From contig CP070276.1 in NCBI GenBank assembly GCA_016916535.1, positions 62,001-126,000 on the forward strand: a stretch of DNA of 64,000 nucleotides. Reading direction: 5' to 3'. This document shows, in pieces, positions 53,362 to 64,000 of the stretch. A program made the translations under genes and the position numbers. A model generated the notes under the pieces. The model saw nothing but the letters and a program-made list of their open reading frames with translations. It was not told the DNA's origin and made no database searches. The stretch comes from Dysgonomonadaceae bacterium zrk40. GTDB lineage: Bacteria > Bacteroidota > Bacteroidia > Bacteroidales > Dysgonomonadaceae. The stretch's first letter is position 1. Each line of letters opens with the position of its first letter.

Positions 53362-54642
53362 TCAGAGATTCAGCTCCTTTTCCACTTCTTCCATTTCTTT
53401 CGATTTGTCTACCCCCATGCTGCTAAGATTGTAATAGACATTTCTCAGTTTCAGCAGCGCCGATTCGATGTCATGTGCAGGCGCTTCACGTCCTTTAAGC
53501 AACTCCGCAAATTTTTCGAGCGAAGGTAACGCTTTCTGATAAAGTTCGACTGTTTTTTTGTCGTTTTCCATCTGCTGCTGTCTGTCGCTCATCATGGCTG
53601 TTTTTTCTTTCAAATCCTGAGCCTGGAGGATAAAGTTTACCGCGATGGCTTCGAGAGCCCTTTCACAGTTGGGATCCTGGGCCAATGCTTTCCTGTATTC
53701 TGCTTCGGCTGCATCGTAGTTACCTTGTTCAGCCAGGAGAGCTCCCTTCACGCTGTTCAGGTCGCAACTGTTTTGCGGAGTGTTCTCAATTGCTTTATCC
53801 AGATATTGCATCGCTTTTTCAGTGTTCCCTTCGCGGATGAAAACATTCACCAAATTAGGGAGGAAATAGTTGCTGGAGGGGAATTTTTCCGCTCCATCGT
53901 AAAGGATCTCGAGGAACTTGGCAGAGTCTCCCAATTGAATATATTCACTGGCCATCAATTCATAGATGTCGCTTTCCTTGTAGGCGCTGTTTTCAATGAA
54001 AGGTTCTTTGGCAGCGCGTTGCAGCATGGCAAGTGCACGCTTGTGATCTTCACCCTGAATGGCGGTGATGATGGCATAATATTTGATGGTCTGGAACGTG
54101 CTGTCGAGCACGAAAGCATCCTTCTCTCCTTCAAACATCGGCAAACTGGGAATATTCCAGTATACCTCGAAGAAGTCGGTTGCTTTTTTATAGTCACCCT
54201 GGTCGTTGTAATAAACACCACCGTTAATGTAGAAGGGATGATTGGCACGAAGGATACCACTAATATCTTTCCGTACTCTGTTTTTCACCCTCCCCTTTGC
54301 GTCTGGTAACTCAGCCAGTGAGTCAGCCTTCACATAAGGAGCGTAAGACTCCATCAATCCGTCGTACATCACTTTGTCGTTTGCACTTTTGCCAAGCATG
54401 GCATTGGTGCGTTGGAGGTCGAATGCCTTGTTCCCGATATCCCCCCAAATCTTCCAGGTTTCAGGATCGGTTGCAGTTTCAGGATGTTCGGCAGCCTGTT
54501 TGATCATTGTTCTGGCTTCATGCAGATCATCACGGCCCAATGCTCTTTTGGCATCCTTCAATGCCGATTTCTGTGCAAAGATGCTTCCGCTGGTCAGAAC
54601 AGCCATCATAGTAAGGAATAGGATCTTTCTCATGTTGTTCAA
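53362..54642 (-). CDS. Secreted tetratricopeptide repeat protein
   Basis: 426 aa with a signal peptide ending FAQ (near residue 24; the start may be the Met at 54633). The chain is almost entirely helical, with TPR-like units at about residues 150-170 (DYKKATDFFEVYWNIP), 195-215, and clear ones at 265-320 (NTEKAMQYLDKAIENTP, YDAAEAEYRKALAQDPNCERAL). A charged coiled coil follows. It is probably a periplasmic scaffold; partner unknown. It lies 90 bp after gyrA on the same strand. Confidence 0.85.
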   Translation of the reverse strand: MNNMRKILFLTMMAVLTSGSIFAQKSALKDAKRALGRDDLHEARTMIKQAAEHPETATDPETWKIWGDIGNKAFDLQRTNAMLGKSANDKVMYDGLMESYAPYVKADSLAELPDAKGRVKNRVRKDISGILRANHPFYINGGVYYNDQGDYKKATDFFEVYWNIPSLPMFEGEKDAFVLDSTFQTIKYYAIITAIQGEDHKRALAMLQRAAKEPFIENSAYKESDIYELMASEYIQLGDSAKFLEILYDGAEKFPSSNYFLPNLVNVFIREGNTEKAMQYLDKAIENTPQNSCDLNSVKGALLAEQGNYDAAEAEYRKALAQDPNCERALEAIAVNFILQAQDLKEKTAMMSDRQQQMENDKKTVELYQKALPSLEKFAELLKGREAPAHDIESALLKLRNVYYNLSSMGVDKSKEMEEVEKELNL

Positions 54643-54732
54643 TTTTTATATGTGTGATTGTTGCAATTGATTGTCACTTTTTCTGTTGTACGTTTTTTGA
54701 CTGAAAAAAAGCAAAAAGTTTAATCAGTTGTG

Positions 54733-57276
54733 TCATTCTTCCGGTTCCGGTATCATCGGATCATCAGAAATATTCTCAACAACAGCATCATCCTCAACCG
54801 ATTCTTCTTCCATCCTATTCACCTTGCAAACCGATGCAATCTGATCACTTCGCTTTTCCAAATTGATGAGTCGTACCCCTTGCGTGGCACGCCCCATGGT
54901 GCGAATATCGGAAATATTCAGGCGAATGGTGATGCCTGACTTGTTAATAATCATTAAATCGTTCTCATCCGATACACTCTTAATGGCAACCAGTTTGCCG
55001 GTCTTATCGGTGACATTCAGCGTCTTCACGCCCTTGCCGCCACGGTTGGTGATACGGTATACCGGTTCACCACTCTCATCGTCGAGAAAAGTACGTTTTC
55101 CGTAACCCTGTTCTGAAACAACCAGGATGGTGTTTTCACTGCCTGGATCCATACAGATCATACCGATCACCTCATCCTGTCCATCTTCGTCGAGCGTCAT
55201 ACCCCTGACACCGGTGGCTGTTCGACCCATCGGACGAACTGCTTCCTCTTCAAACCGGATGGCTCTACCGTTCTTGTTTGCCAGTATCACATGCTTCTTC
55301 CCATCGGTTAGACGCACTGAAATTACCTGGTCATCCTCGCGGATGGTGATGCCGTTCACTCCGTTTTGCCGCGGACGTGAGTAGGCCTCAAGTGAGGTCT
55401 TCTTGATTACCCCCTGACGGGTACAGAAGAGCAGATAATGGGAGTTGATGTACTCCTGATCGCTCAGCGTTTCAACCCTGACAAAAGCAGTGACTGCATC
55501 ATCCGGATCAATGTTCAGTAGATTCTGAATGGCCCTGCCCTTCGAATTCTTTGTGCCTTCGGGTATTTCGTAGACGCGCAGCCAGTAACATTTACCCTTT
55601 TGCGTAAAGAAGAGCATGTAGTTGTGTGTGGTGGCAGGATAGATATACTCCACGAAGTCCTCCTCACGGGTGTCGGAACCTCTCGCCCCTACCCCTCCCC
55701 TGTTCTGGGTGTGGAAATTGACCAATGGTGTCCGTTTGATGTACCCCAGGTGAGATATGGTGATTACCATCTCATCGTCGGCATAGAAATCTTCAGGATT
55801 CATCTCTTCCGAGGCGAAGATGATCTCCGAACGGCGTACATCCCCATATTTATTGCGAATTTCGATCAACTCATCCTTAATCACCTCCATGCGTAGTTCC
55901 TCATTGTTGAGAATCTCATTGAGGTGAGCAATCAGCTTCTGTATCTCCTCATACTCGGCGCGCAATTTGTCCTGTTCCAGACCGGTTAATTGCCGCAGAC
56001 GCATCTCCACGATGGCGCGCGATTGGATGTCACTCAACTCGAATCGCTCCATTAACCGCTGAATTGCCTCCTGCGGTGTTGATGAGCTACGAATGATGGC
56101 AATCACCTCGTCGATGTTGTCGGAGGCAATGATCAGCCCCTCTAGGATGTGGGCCCGTTCTTCGGCTTTGCGTAATTCATAGCGGGTGCGTCGAATCACC
56201 ACGTCGATGCGGTGCTCCACGAAAAGCTCGATCATTCGCTTAAGGGTCAGCAATTCAGGCCGGCCCTTCACCAGTGCGATGTTGTTCACGCTGAAAGAGG
56301 ATTGTAGCGCCGTGAGCTTATAGAGCTTGTTGAGCACCACGTTGGCGTTCCCATCCCGTTTGATATCCACCACGATGCGCATCCCGTCCCGGTCGCTCTC
56401 ATCGTTGATGTTGGAGATGCCTTCAATTTTTTTATCTGACACCAGGTCCGCAATATGTTTGATCATATCCGCCTTGTTGACCAGGTAAGGTATCTCGGTG
56501 ATGATGATCTTGTCGTGGGTCTTTCCTGACTCAATCTCGGCACGACCACGCATCACGATGCGACCCCTTCCGGTTTCAAATGCCTCTTCCACACCTTTAT
56601 ATCCATAAATAAAGGATCCGGTGGGGAAATCGGGTGCCTTGATGTGTTCCATCAATCCTTTGATATCGATCTCCCGGTCGTCGATGTAGGCGATTATGCC
56701 GTTGATGCATTCTGTCAGGTTGTGTGGGGCAATGTTGGTAGCCATACCCACCGCAATTCCGGAAGAGCCGTTGATCAGCAGGTTGGGAATACGGGTTGGC
56801 AACACGGAGGGTTCCAGCAGCGTGTCATCGAAGTTGAGCTGAAAGTCTACAGTCTCCTTGTCTATGTCACGCAGCATCTCTTCTGCCAGCCTATTCAGGC
56901 GTGCCTCCGTATAACGCATGGCGGCGGGGCTGTCACCATCAACACTCCCCATATTTCCCTGACCATCTACCAGTGTATATCGCATGCTCCACACCTGTGC
57001 AAGACGCACCATCGCATTGTATACTGACGAGTCACCATGGGGATGGTACTTACCCAGCACCTCACCCACAATCCTGGCGGATTTCTTGTGTGGTTTATCG
57101 GGGGTGTTCCCCAACTCCGACATCCCGAAAAGGATGCGTCGGTGTACCGGTTTGAACCCGTCGCGCACGTCGGGCAAGGCGCGTGAAACAATCACAGACA
57201 TCGAGTAATCGATGTATGACGATTTCATTTCATCTTCGATATTGATCTTGATGATTCTGTCTTCCTGATCCATCAT
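54733..57276 (-). CDS. gyrA: DNA gyrase subunit A
   Basis: Breakage-reunion subunit of gyrase, 847 aa. Visible are the N-terminal [19 protein letters not shown], the quinolone-determining helix [18 protein letters not shown] with Ser83 and Asn87 (numbering coincides with E. coli), and the catalytic Tyr122 in [10 protein letters not shown]. The C-terminal half has the six-bladed wrapping domain, with the GyrA box region ([13 protein letters not shown]) that distinguishes gyrase from topoisomerase IV. The tail is acidic. gyrB is not in the window. secA lies upstream, separated by a terminator. Confidence 0.96.
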   Translation of the reverse strand: MMDQEDRIIKINIEDEMKSSYIDYSMSVIVSRALPDVRDGFKPVHRRILFGMSELGNTPDKPHKKSARIVGEVLGKYHPHGDSSVYNAMVRLAQVWSMRYTLVDGQGNMGSVDGDSPAAMRYTEARLNRLAEEMLRDIDKETVDFQLNFDDTLLEPSVLPTRIPNLLINGSSGIAVGMATNIAPHNLTECINGIIAYIDDREIDIKGLMEHIKAPDFPTGSFIYGYKGVEEAFETGRGRIVMRGRAEIESGKTHDKIIITEIPYLVNKADMIKHIADLVSDKKIEGISNINDESDRDGMRIVVDIKRDGNANVVLNKLYKLTALQSSFSVNNIALVKGRPELLTLKRMIELFVEHRIDVVIRRTRYELRKAEERAHILEGLIIASDNIDEVIAIIRSSSTPQEAIQRLMERFELSDIQSRAIVEMRLRQLTGLEQDKLRAEYEEIQKLIAHLNEILNNEELRMEVIKDELIEIRNKYGDVRRSEIIFASEEMNPEDFYADDEMVITISHLGYIKRTPLVNFHTQNRGGVGARGSDTREEDFVEYIYPATTHNYMLFFTQKGKCYWLRVYEIPEGTKNSKGRAIQNLLNIDPDDAVTAFVRVETLSDQEYINSHYLLFCTRQGVIKKTSLEAYSRPRQNGVNGITIREDDQVISVRLTDGKKHVILANKNGRAIRFEEEAVRPMGRTATGVRGMTLDEDGQDEVIGMICMDPGSENTILVVSEQGYGKRTFLDDESGEPVYRITNRGGKGVKTLNVTDKTGKLVAIKSVSDENDLMIINKSGITIRLNISDIRTMGRATQGVRLINLEKRSDQIASVCKVNRMEEESVEDDAVVENISDDPMIPEPEE

Positions 57277-57399
57277 ATGAAAAAACGTGATTTTTCTCTT
57301 TTTTAAAAAAGTGTATGTAGTTTAATATCAAACGGTTCTGATTTCTACAAACAGTCCCCGTTTCAATAGACTAAGATACAACTTTTCCCGCTATTAACA

Positions 57400-57434
57400 A
57401 AAAAAACAGGGAGTTTATTGCCCCCTGTTTTTTT
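57400..57434 (-). terminator. Rho-independent terminator after secA
   Basis: AAAAAAACAGGG / CCCTGTTTTTTT, a perfect 12-bp stem, 20 bp after the secA stop. T-tracts on both strands. Confidence 0.85.
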
Positions 57435-57453
57435 AATTGTTACTGTTTTCTTC

Positions 57454-60759
<3,306 letters not shown>

Positions 60760-60855
60760 AATTCAAATTTTGTTTATTGTGTAGCTGACCTGTTCACCGC
60801 CAATAGATTGGGAAGAGTCAGTTCTCCTATTATCTTATAAGTGTGATGTAATATC

Positions 60856-62454
60856 TTAATAGAGTTCTTCAAGTATCATGCCGGCGGCAGCGTTGGGTGC
60901 ACGTATACGCAGGCGATAGGAGACCGAGGGTGCTATCGCAGTAGCATCAATGGTACGATTGATCTTCTGTGGTTTAATGTCGTTGCCGAAAAAGATGACA
61001 GGAGCAATGACAGCATTGCTACGCTCACGCACCTGCAGATCCGATCCGGGTTCAACAACCCTCCAGCCGGGTTTAAGTTCCAGCATCAGGTCTCCTGAGA
61101 TCCCGGGGTAATAACCGTTTCGCAGAAAAAGGGTCTGTTCATTGTGACCTGCCTGTGTCATTTGGTTCGCAGTGATTACCTGCTGAATGCCGGCCGACTG
61201 TACCAGAAAGGCTGCCGCTTTCTCCTGAAAGTCAGCAAAATCAATCTTGTGGTCTTCCACCAACTTGCGATCGAAGAAGATATGACGGCCGTGATACTTT
61301 TTGATCCACTGCTCATGACCGTAGAGTGCCATCAGGTACATGTTGAGGAGTGCCTGACTCCTGTCGGGATGAAAATCGCCACCTGCAGGCAGCATCCCCT
61401 CGGGAATGATTTCCTGTTCATTGAAATAACCGGTGGAGACCAGGTAGACAAGGGTATGTTTCAAGCCAACAGTTGCTTCAATGGCATCCAACAATCGACC
61501 GATCTCCTGGTCGAGACGGTAGTAGGTATCCTGTATCTCTACTGAGTAGTTCTTGTCGAGCGCTTTTTCATAATTACCGGCGTAGAAAGTGACCGCCAGA
61601 AAGTCGGGATTCATCCGTTTCCCCAGCTGGCTACTCTCCAGCACCTTGATCGCCATGTTATTCACCTCACTGTTCACGTAGGGTGACTGCTTGAAAAGCT
61701 CGTAGCTATCCTTTTTGTCGTTACCAAAGTAATGCTGAAAACGGTATCTGTTCTTTGTATAAGGAAAAGCATCGTAGCTCTCTATCTCCCGCGAGGGACG
61801 CCATGTAATGCTGCCAATGGTGTAGGTGAGTGACTCGTCACTACGGTTTTGTTGGTCCACTGCCGGCTGTTTGTTTTTGTAGAAGGTGCTGGTGGCCCAC
61901 TTGCCTTTGCTTTCCTCAATCCAGTAGGCACCGCTGGCTGCATGTCCACCCGAAGCGAACGCTTGTGAGGCGTAGGGAGCAAAAGCGTAAACATCTGATT
62001 GTCCCCCCGAGGCTATTTTGAGCTCATCAGCGAGGGTGGAGACCCTTATGGGTCGGGGTGAGAGCTTCTCGGTAGTGTAGTTACCCAGGTAACGGTCGTC
62101 GGAAAAGGAGGAGATTTCCTGTCCCGTTTCTAACTGATACCTCTTTTCACCTGTAATGCCATGGTAGGAGGGATAGGCTCCGGTAAAAAGTGTAGTGATG
62201 GCCGAAGCTCTGTCGGGATTGGGGTAGTTGTATCGTATATTGCTATATACAAGACCATTGCTTATCAGCCTATTGAACCCTTTGTTGTCAAAGCTGTGGC
62301 GGAACATCTCCAGATAGTCACCCCGCAATTGGTCCACAGTGATGGCAACCACCAGCTTGGGCACCTCTCCCGAACGGGTTTGTGCAGCGAGTGGTGCAAT
62401 AGCAAAAAATGCAACCAACGAAGAAAGTATGCGAATCATATTGTTACCGCTCAT
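60856..62454 (-). CDS. PafA-like alkaline phosphatase superfamily protein lacking catalytic residues (pseudoenzyme)
   Basis: 532 aa with a signal peptide (start possibly at the Met at 62439). It has the alkaline-phosphatase fold scaffold: TVDQLRGDYL (metal Asp41 kept), TLFTGAYPSYHGITG near 88-102, GGHAASGAYW near 169, VEIQDTYYRLDQEIG near 305, and IDATAIAPS near 502. Compared with the PafA active site as I recall it, the nucleophile Thr aligns with Arg82, the D-x-x-x-H ligand pair with TFYAGNY (289-295), the D-H of the ADHG motif with STGY (340-343), and the last His ligand with NAVIAP (480-485). Loss of phosphatase activity is therefore inferred. It is placed 10 bp after the Lnb-like gene. 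Confidence 0.82.
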   Translation of the reverse strand: MSGNNMIRILSSLVAFFAIAPLAAQTRSGEVPKLVVAITVDQLRGDYLEMFRHSFDNKGFNRLISNGLVYSNIRYNYPNPDRASAITTLFTGAYPSYHGITGEKRYQLETGQEISSFSDDRYLGNYTTEKLSPRPIRVSTLADELKIASGGQSDVYAFAPYASQAFASGGHAASGAYWIEESKGKWATSTFYKNKQPAVDQQNRSDESLTYTIGSITWRPSREIESYDAFPYTKNRYRFQHYFGNDKKDSYELFKQSPYVNSEVNNMAIKVLESSQLGKRMNPDFLAVTFYAGNYEKALDKNYSVEIQDTYYRLDQEIGRLLDAIEATVGLKHTLVYLVSTGYFNEQEIIPEGMLPAGGDFHPDRSQALLNMYLMALYGHEQWIKKYHGRHIFFDRKLVEDHKIDFADFQEKAAAFLVQSAGIQQVITANQMTQAGHNEQTLFLRNGYYPGISGDLMLELKPGWRVVEPGSDLQVRERSNAVIAPVIFFGNDIKPQKINRTIDATAIAPSVSYRLRIRAPNAAAGMILEELY

Positions 62455-62464
62455 CAGAATAATA

Positions 62465-63751
62465 TTATTGCCCCCATGCTGCCTTCATCTCCCGGCTGGA
62501 TGTGAAACGTCTGCTTTTCAGTTTCAGCCTCCTGACCACAAAGAGGTTTGTCGCCGAACGAATCCAGAGACTCATGGAAAAGGGTATGGTTGCCACCGGT
62601 AGTTGTTGTGGTATAAACCACCAACAGAGCAAGAACAGCGTTAAGAGTACAAAGTTAATAAAATGATAGACATAAACACCCCTTCGGGCTGATTTCACCC
62701 AAAAGAAAAGAGCGGCCAGCAGCGCAACAGGATGCAGCCACACAAGGTTCCAGTTTGGGTTCGTAGCGGGATGTGAAGAGAAGTACATCAGGAAAAAGAT
62801 GATCACTCCTCCCAACCCGGCAACACCGAAGAGAAGGGTATCATAGATCCTGGAAAAGCGACTCCCGCGCATCTTGAAAACTTGCATCAGTGAGATTATC
62901 AGCGTAAAGAGCAATAATAAGAGTGCCGTCACAAGCGGCGTAAAAAGGCTCTGCTTCGCGACACCGTTGCGCACATGGTCCTGTGTGATGATCACCTCAG
63001 AATGAGCTACCAGTGGTATTGTGAGTGAATCGTTCTTTCTGATGGTTGCTTCTTCAAAGGAATCCATCAGATAGGAAGGAATGAACATCTTTTCCCGCAC
63101 GCCAATGGTACTGTCCGATTCCGTACCTATCAGAAGATCAACGCCAAAACTATACCATGGATAGTGTACCAGCGATTCATGTACCAGATCACGATAAGAC
63201 TGTGGTTTCCTGGTCGGGGGATAGTGAACCACTCCCTCCATATATTTCTCAACCATGTCGCGTGGACGGGTTGCACAGTTATCGTAAAAGTAATTGTAGC
63301 GATATCCTCTGTTCTCAGGGAGAGCATTCTCATAAAGGGCGTTGTAGAGCAGCTGTTTCTCCTGCTGTGAGAGGTTCAGTTGTTGTTCCACCACCTGTTG
63401 TCCCTTTGCGTTGTATTCATAGAGGAAATCAGCAAAAGAGGTTATCCCAAGGATATAATCGGTTCTACCCCTCACGAAATTATAGATGAATCCCGGTTGT
63501 GAGGAATCGAAAAAGCCATAGTTGAAAACTGCATCTATCCCGGTAGAGTCATCCTGTACCCTGATAGCAGTATGACCGAACAGGGCATAGAGGGCCCCGT
63601 TCCAGGGAGAGGCGGTAAGCAGGCTAACCGATGCACTGTCATTCAACTGCACCTGTGCATTCAGCGACTGGCTCATCAGTAGCAGGCAAACTGAAAAGAG
63701 TGGTATGAAGATTCTATTTCGGGTAAAAAGTGTTGTAACTGCTTGTTTCAT
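62465..63751 (-). CDS. DUF4105 membrane protein, candidate lipoprotein N-acyltransferase (Lnb-like)
   Basis: 428 aa from the ATG at 63751; the longer frame begins upstream of the -7 box. Order: signal peptide (about residues 1-33), a periplasmic DUF4105 domain (about 40-260) with His in ALFGHTAIRV and Cys in YDNCATRPRD, then about five membrane segments (about 275-400). DUF4105 proteins were, to my recollection, recently linked to lipoprotein N-acylation in Bacteroides (Lnb). The His-before-Cys order suggests a permuted papain-like site. The window encodes many lipoproteins that would need such an enzyme, but the assignment to this gene is inference. Confidence 0.8.
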   Translation of the reverse strand: MKQAVTTLFTRNRIFIPLFSVCLLLMSQSLNAQVQLNDSASVSLLTASPWNGALYALFGHTAIRVQDDSTGIDAVFNYGFFDSSQPGFIYNFVRGRTDYILGITSFADFLYEYNAKGQQVVEQQLNLSQQEKQLLYNALYENALPENRGYRYNYFYDNCATRPRDMVEKYMEGVVHYPPTRKPQSYRDLVHESLVHYPWYSFGVDLLIGTESDSTIGVREKMFIPSYLMDSFEEATIRKNDSLTIPLVAHSEVIITQDHVRNGVAKQSLFTPLVTALLLLLFTLIISLMQVFKMRGSRFSRIYDTLLFGVAGLGGVIIFFLMYFSSHPATNPNWNLVWLHPVALLAALFFWVKSARRGVYVYHFINFVLLTLFLLCWWFIPQQLPVATIPFSMSLWIRSATNLFVVRRLKLKSRRFTSSREMKAAWGQ

Positions 63752-63786
63752 CTTTCTCTGTTTGTTCTTTTCAACAATCACAGTTG

Positions 63787-63794
63787 CAAAAATA
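63787..63794 (-). promoter_or_regulatory. Bacteroidetes -7 box (TATTTTTG) for the Lnb-like gene
   Basis: Reverse-strand TATTTTTG followed by C, immediately after the L31 terminator and 35 bp before the 63751 start. Confidence 0.55.
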
Positions 63795-63797
63795 GGC

Positions 63798-63828
63798 AAA
63801 AAAAACGGCGGTCTCAACAGATCGCCGT
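63798..63828 (-). terminator. Rho-independent terminator for the L31 gene
   Basis: Reverse-strand ACGGCGATCT / AGACCGCCGT (one G-U pair) with loop GTTG, then a run of eight T, 26 bp after the L31 stop. Confidence 0.85.
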
Positions 63829-63854
63829 GCAAATTCCGTTCCCAGAATCTATTT

Positions 63855-64000
63855 TTACTTCTTCTTGTTACGGTTTCCGTAACGGTTCATGAACTTGTCG
63901 ACACGTCCTGCTGTATCAACCAGTTTCTGCTTACCGGTGTAGAACGGATGCGATGCGCTGGTGATTTCAAGTTTCACCAACGGATAGGTAACGCCATCTA
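63855..64000 (-). CDS. rpmE2: 50S ribosomal protein L31 type B, 5'-truncated at window edge
   Basis: The last 48 codons are visible: the frame reads [20 protein letters not shown], then [21 protein letters not shown] and NRNKKK, and stops at 63855. This is the C-terminal part of a type B (zinc-free) L31. The start lies beyond position 64000. It is followed by a strong terminator. Confidence 0.92.
   Translation of the reverse strand, partial: DGVTYPLVKLEITSASHPFYTGKQKLVDTAGRVDKFMNRYGNRNKKK

Overview
The window looks like a chromosomal segment of a Bacteroidales bacterium, most likely a Dysgonomonadaceae/Porphyromonadaceae-type anaerobe close to Proteiniphilum or Petrimonas. The genus is an inference from general impression only. 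Supporting signs are a TonB-dependent cobalamin receptor with a BtuG-type propeller lipoprotein, DUF3098, DUF4230 and DUF4105/Lnb families, a long SecA, a bifunctional RibBA, and Bacteroidetes promoters of the form TTTG-N19/20-TAnnTTTG with no obvious Shine-Dalgarno sites. I see no prophage, IS element, CRISPR array, rRNA or plasmid function. The single RNA gene is tRNA-Val(UAC).

Layout. 1-6.6 kb (+): 5'-truncated lptG/lptF-type permease, ribBA, rmuC, then kbl-tdh (threonine to glycine). 6.6-9.3 kb: DUF4230 protein, sixA-type phosphatase, YeiH exporter. 9.5-14.2 kb (+): outer-membrane beta-barrel receptor followed by a LytS-type kinase and a LytTR regulator. 14.3-17.1 kb (-): dps and a type Vd patatin. 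17.2-20.2 kb (+): L-galactose oxidation cassette (dehydrogenase, Zn alcohol dehydrogenase, lactonase-type amidohydrolase). 20.2-21.9 kb (-): LLM oxidoreductase, an 11-bp repeat array, tRNA-Val. 21.9-28.5 kb (+): purB, an RluB-type pseudouridine synthase with a repetitive tail, asnS, lepA and a small secreted protein.

28.5-33.5 kb (-): cobalamin uptake (riboswitch, btuB, btuG-like) and two lipoproteins of unknown role. 33.6-39.6 kb (+): cca, ftsX, DUF3098, uppP, truB, queA, folK. 39.6-46.1 kb: pirin, a cytosolic patatin with a G10 tract, a GH13 glycosidase, prs, a DUF4332 protein, a tyrosine phosphatase and a YbaN-like protein. 46.1-53.1 kb (-): HD phosphohydrolase, the second 11-bp repeat array, and purM-prfA-[outer membrane protein-lipoprotein]-pyrF. 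53.3-64 kb (-): TPR protein, gyrA, secA, a PafA-like protein that has lost its catalytic residues, a DUF4105/Lnb-type protein, and the end of the L31 gene at the right edge.

Most of this is housekeeping. The items most worth a second look are (i) the pseudo-phosphatase between the Lnb-like gene and secA, (ii) the 11-bp tandem repeat element present twice with a conserved 30-bp head, (iii) the G10 tract in a patatin gene, (iv) the L-galactose cassette with no local downstream genes, and (v) a surface-protein pair inside the purM-prfA-pyrF run.
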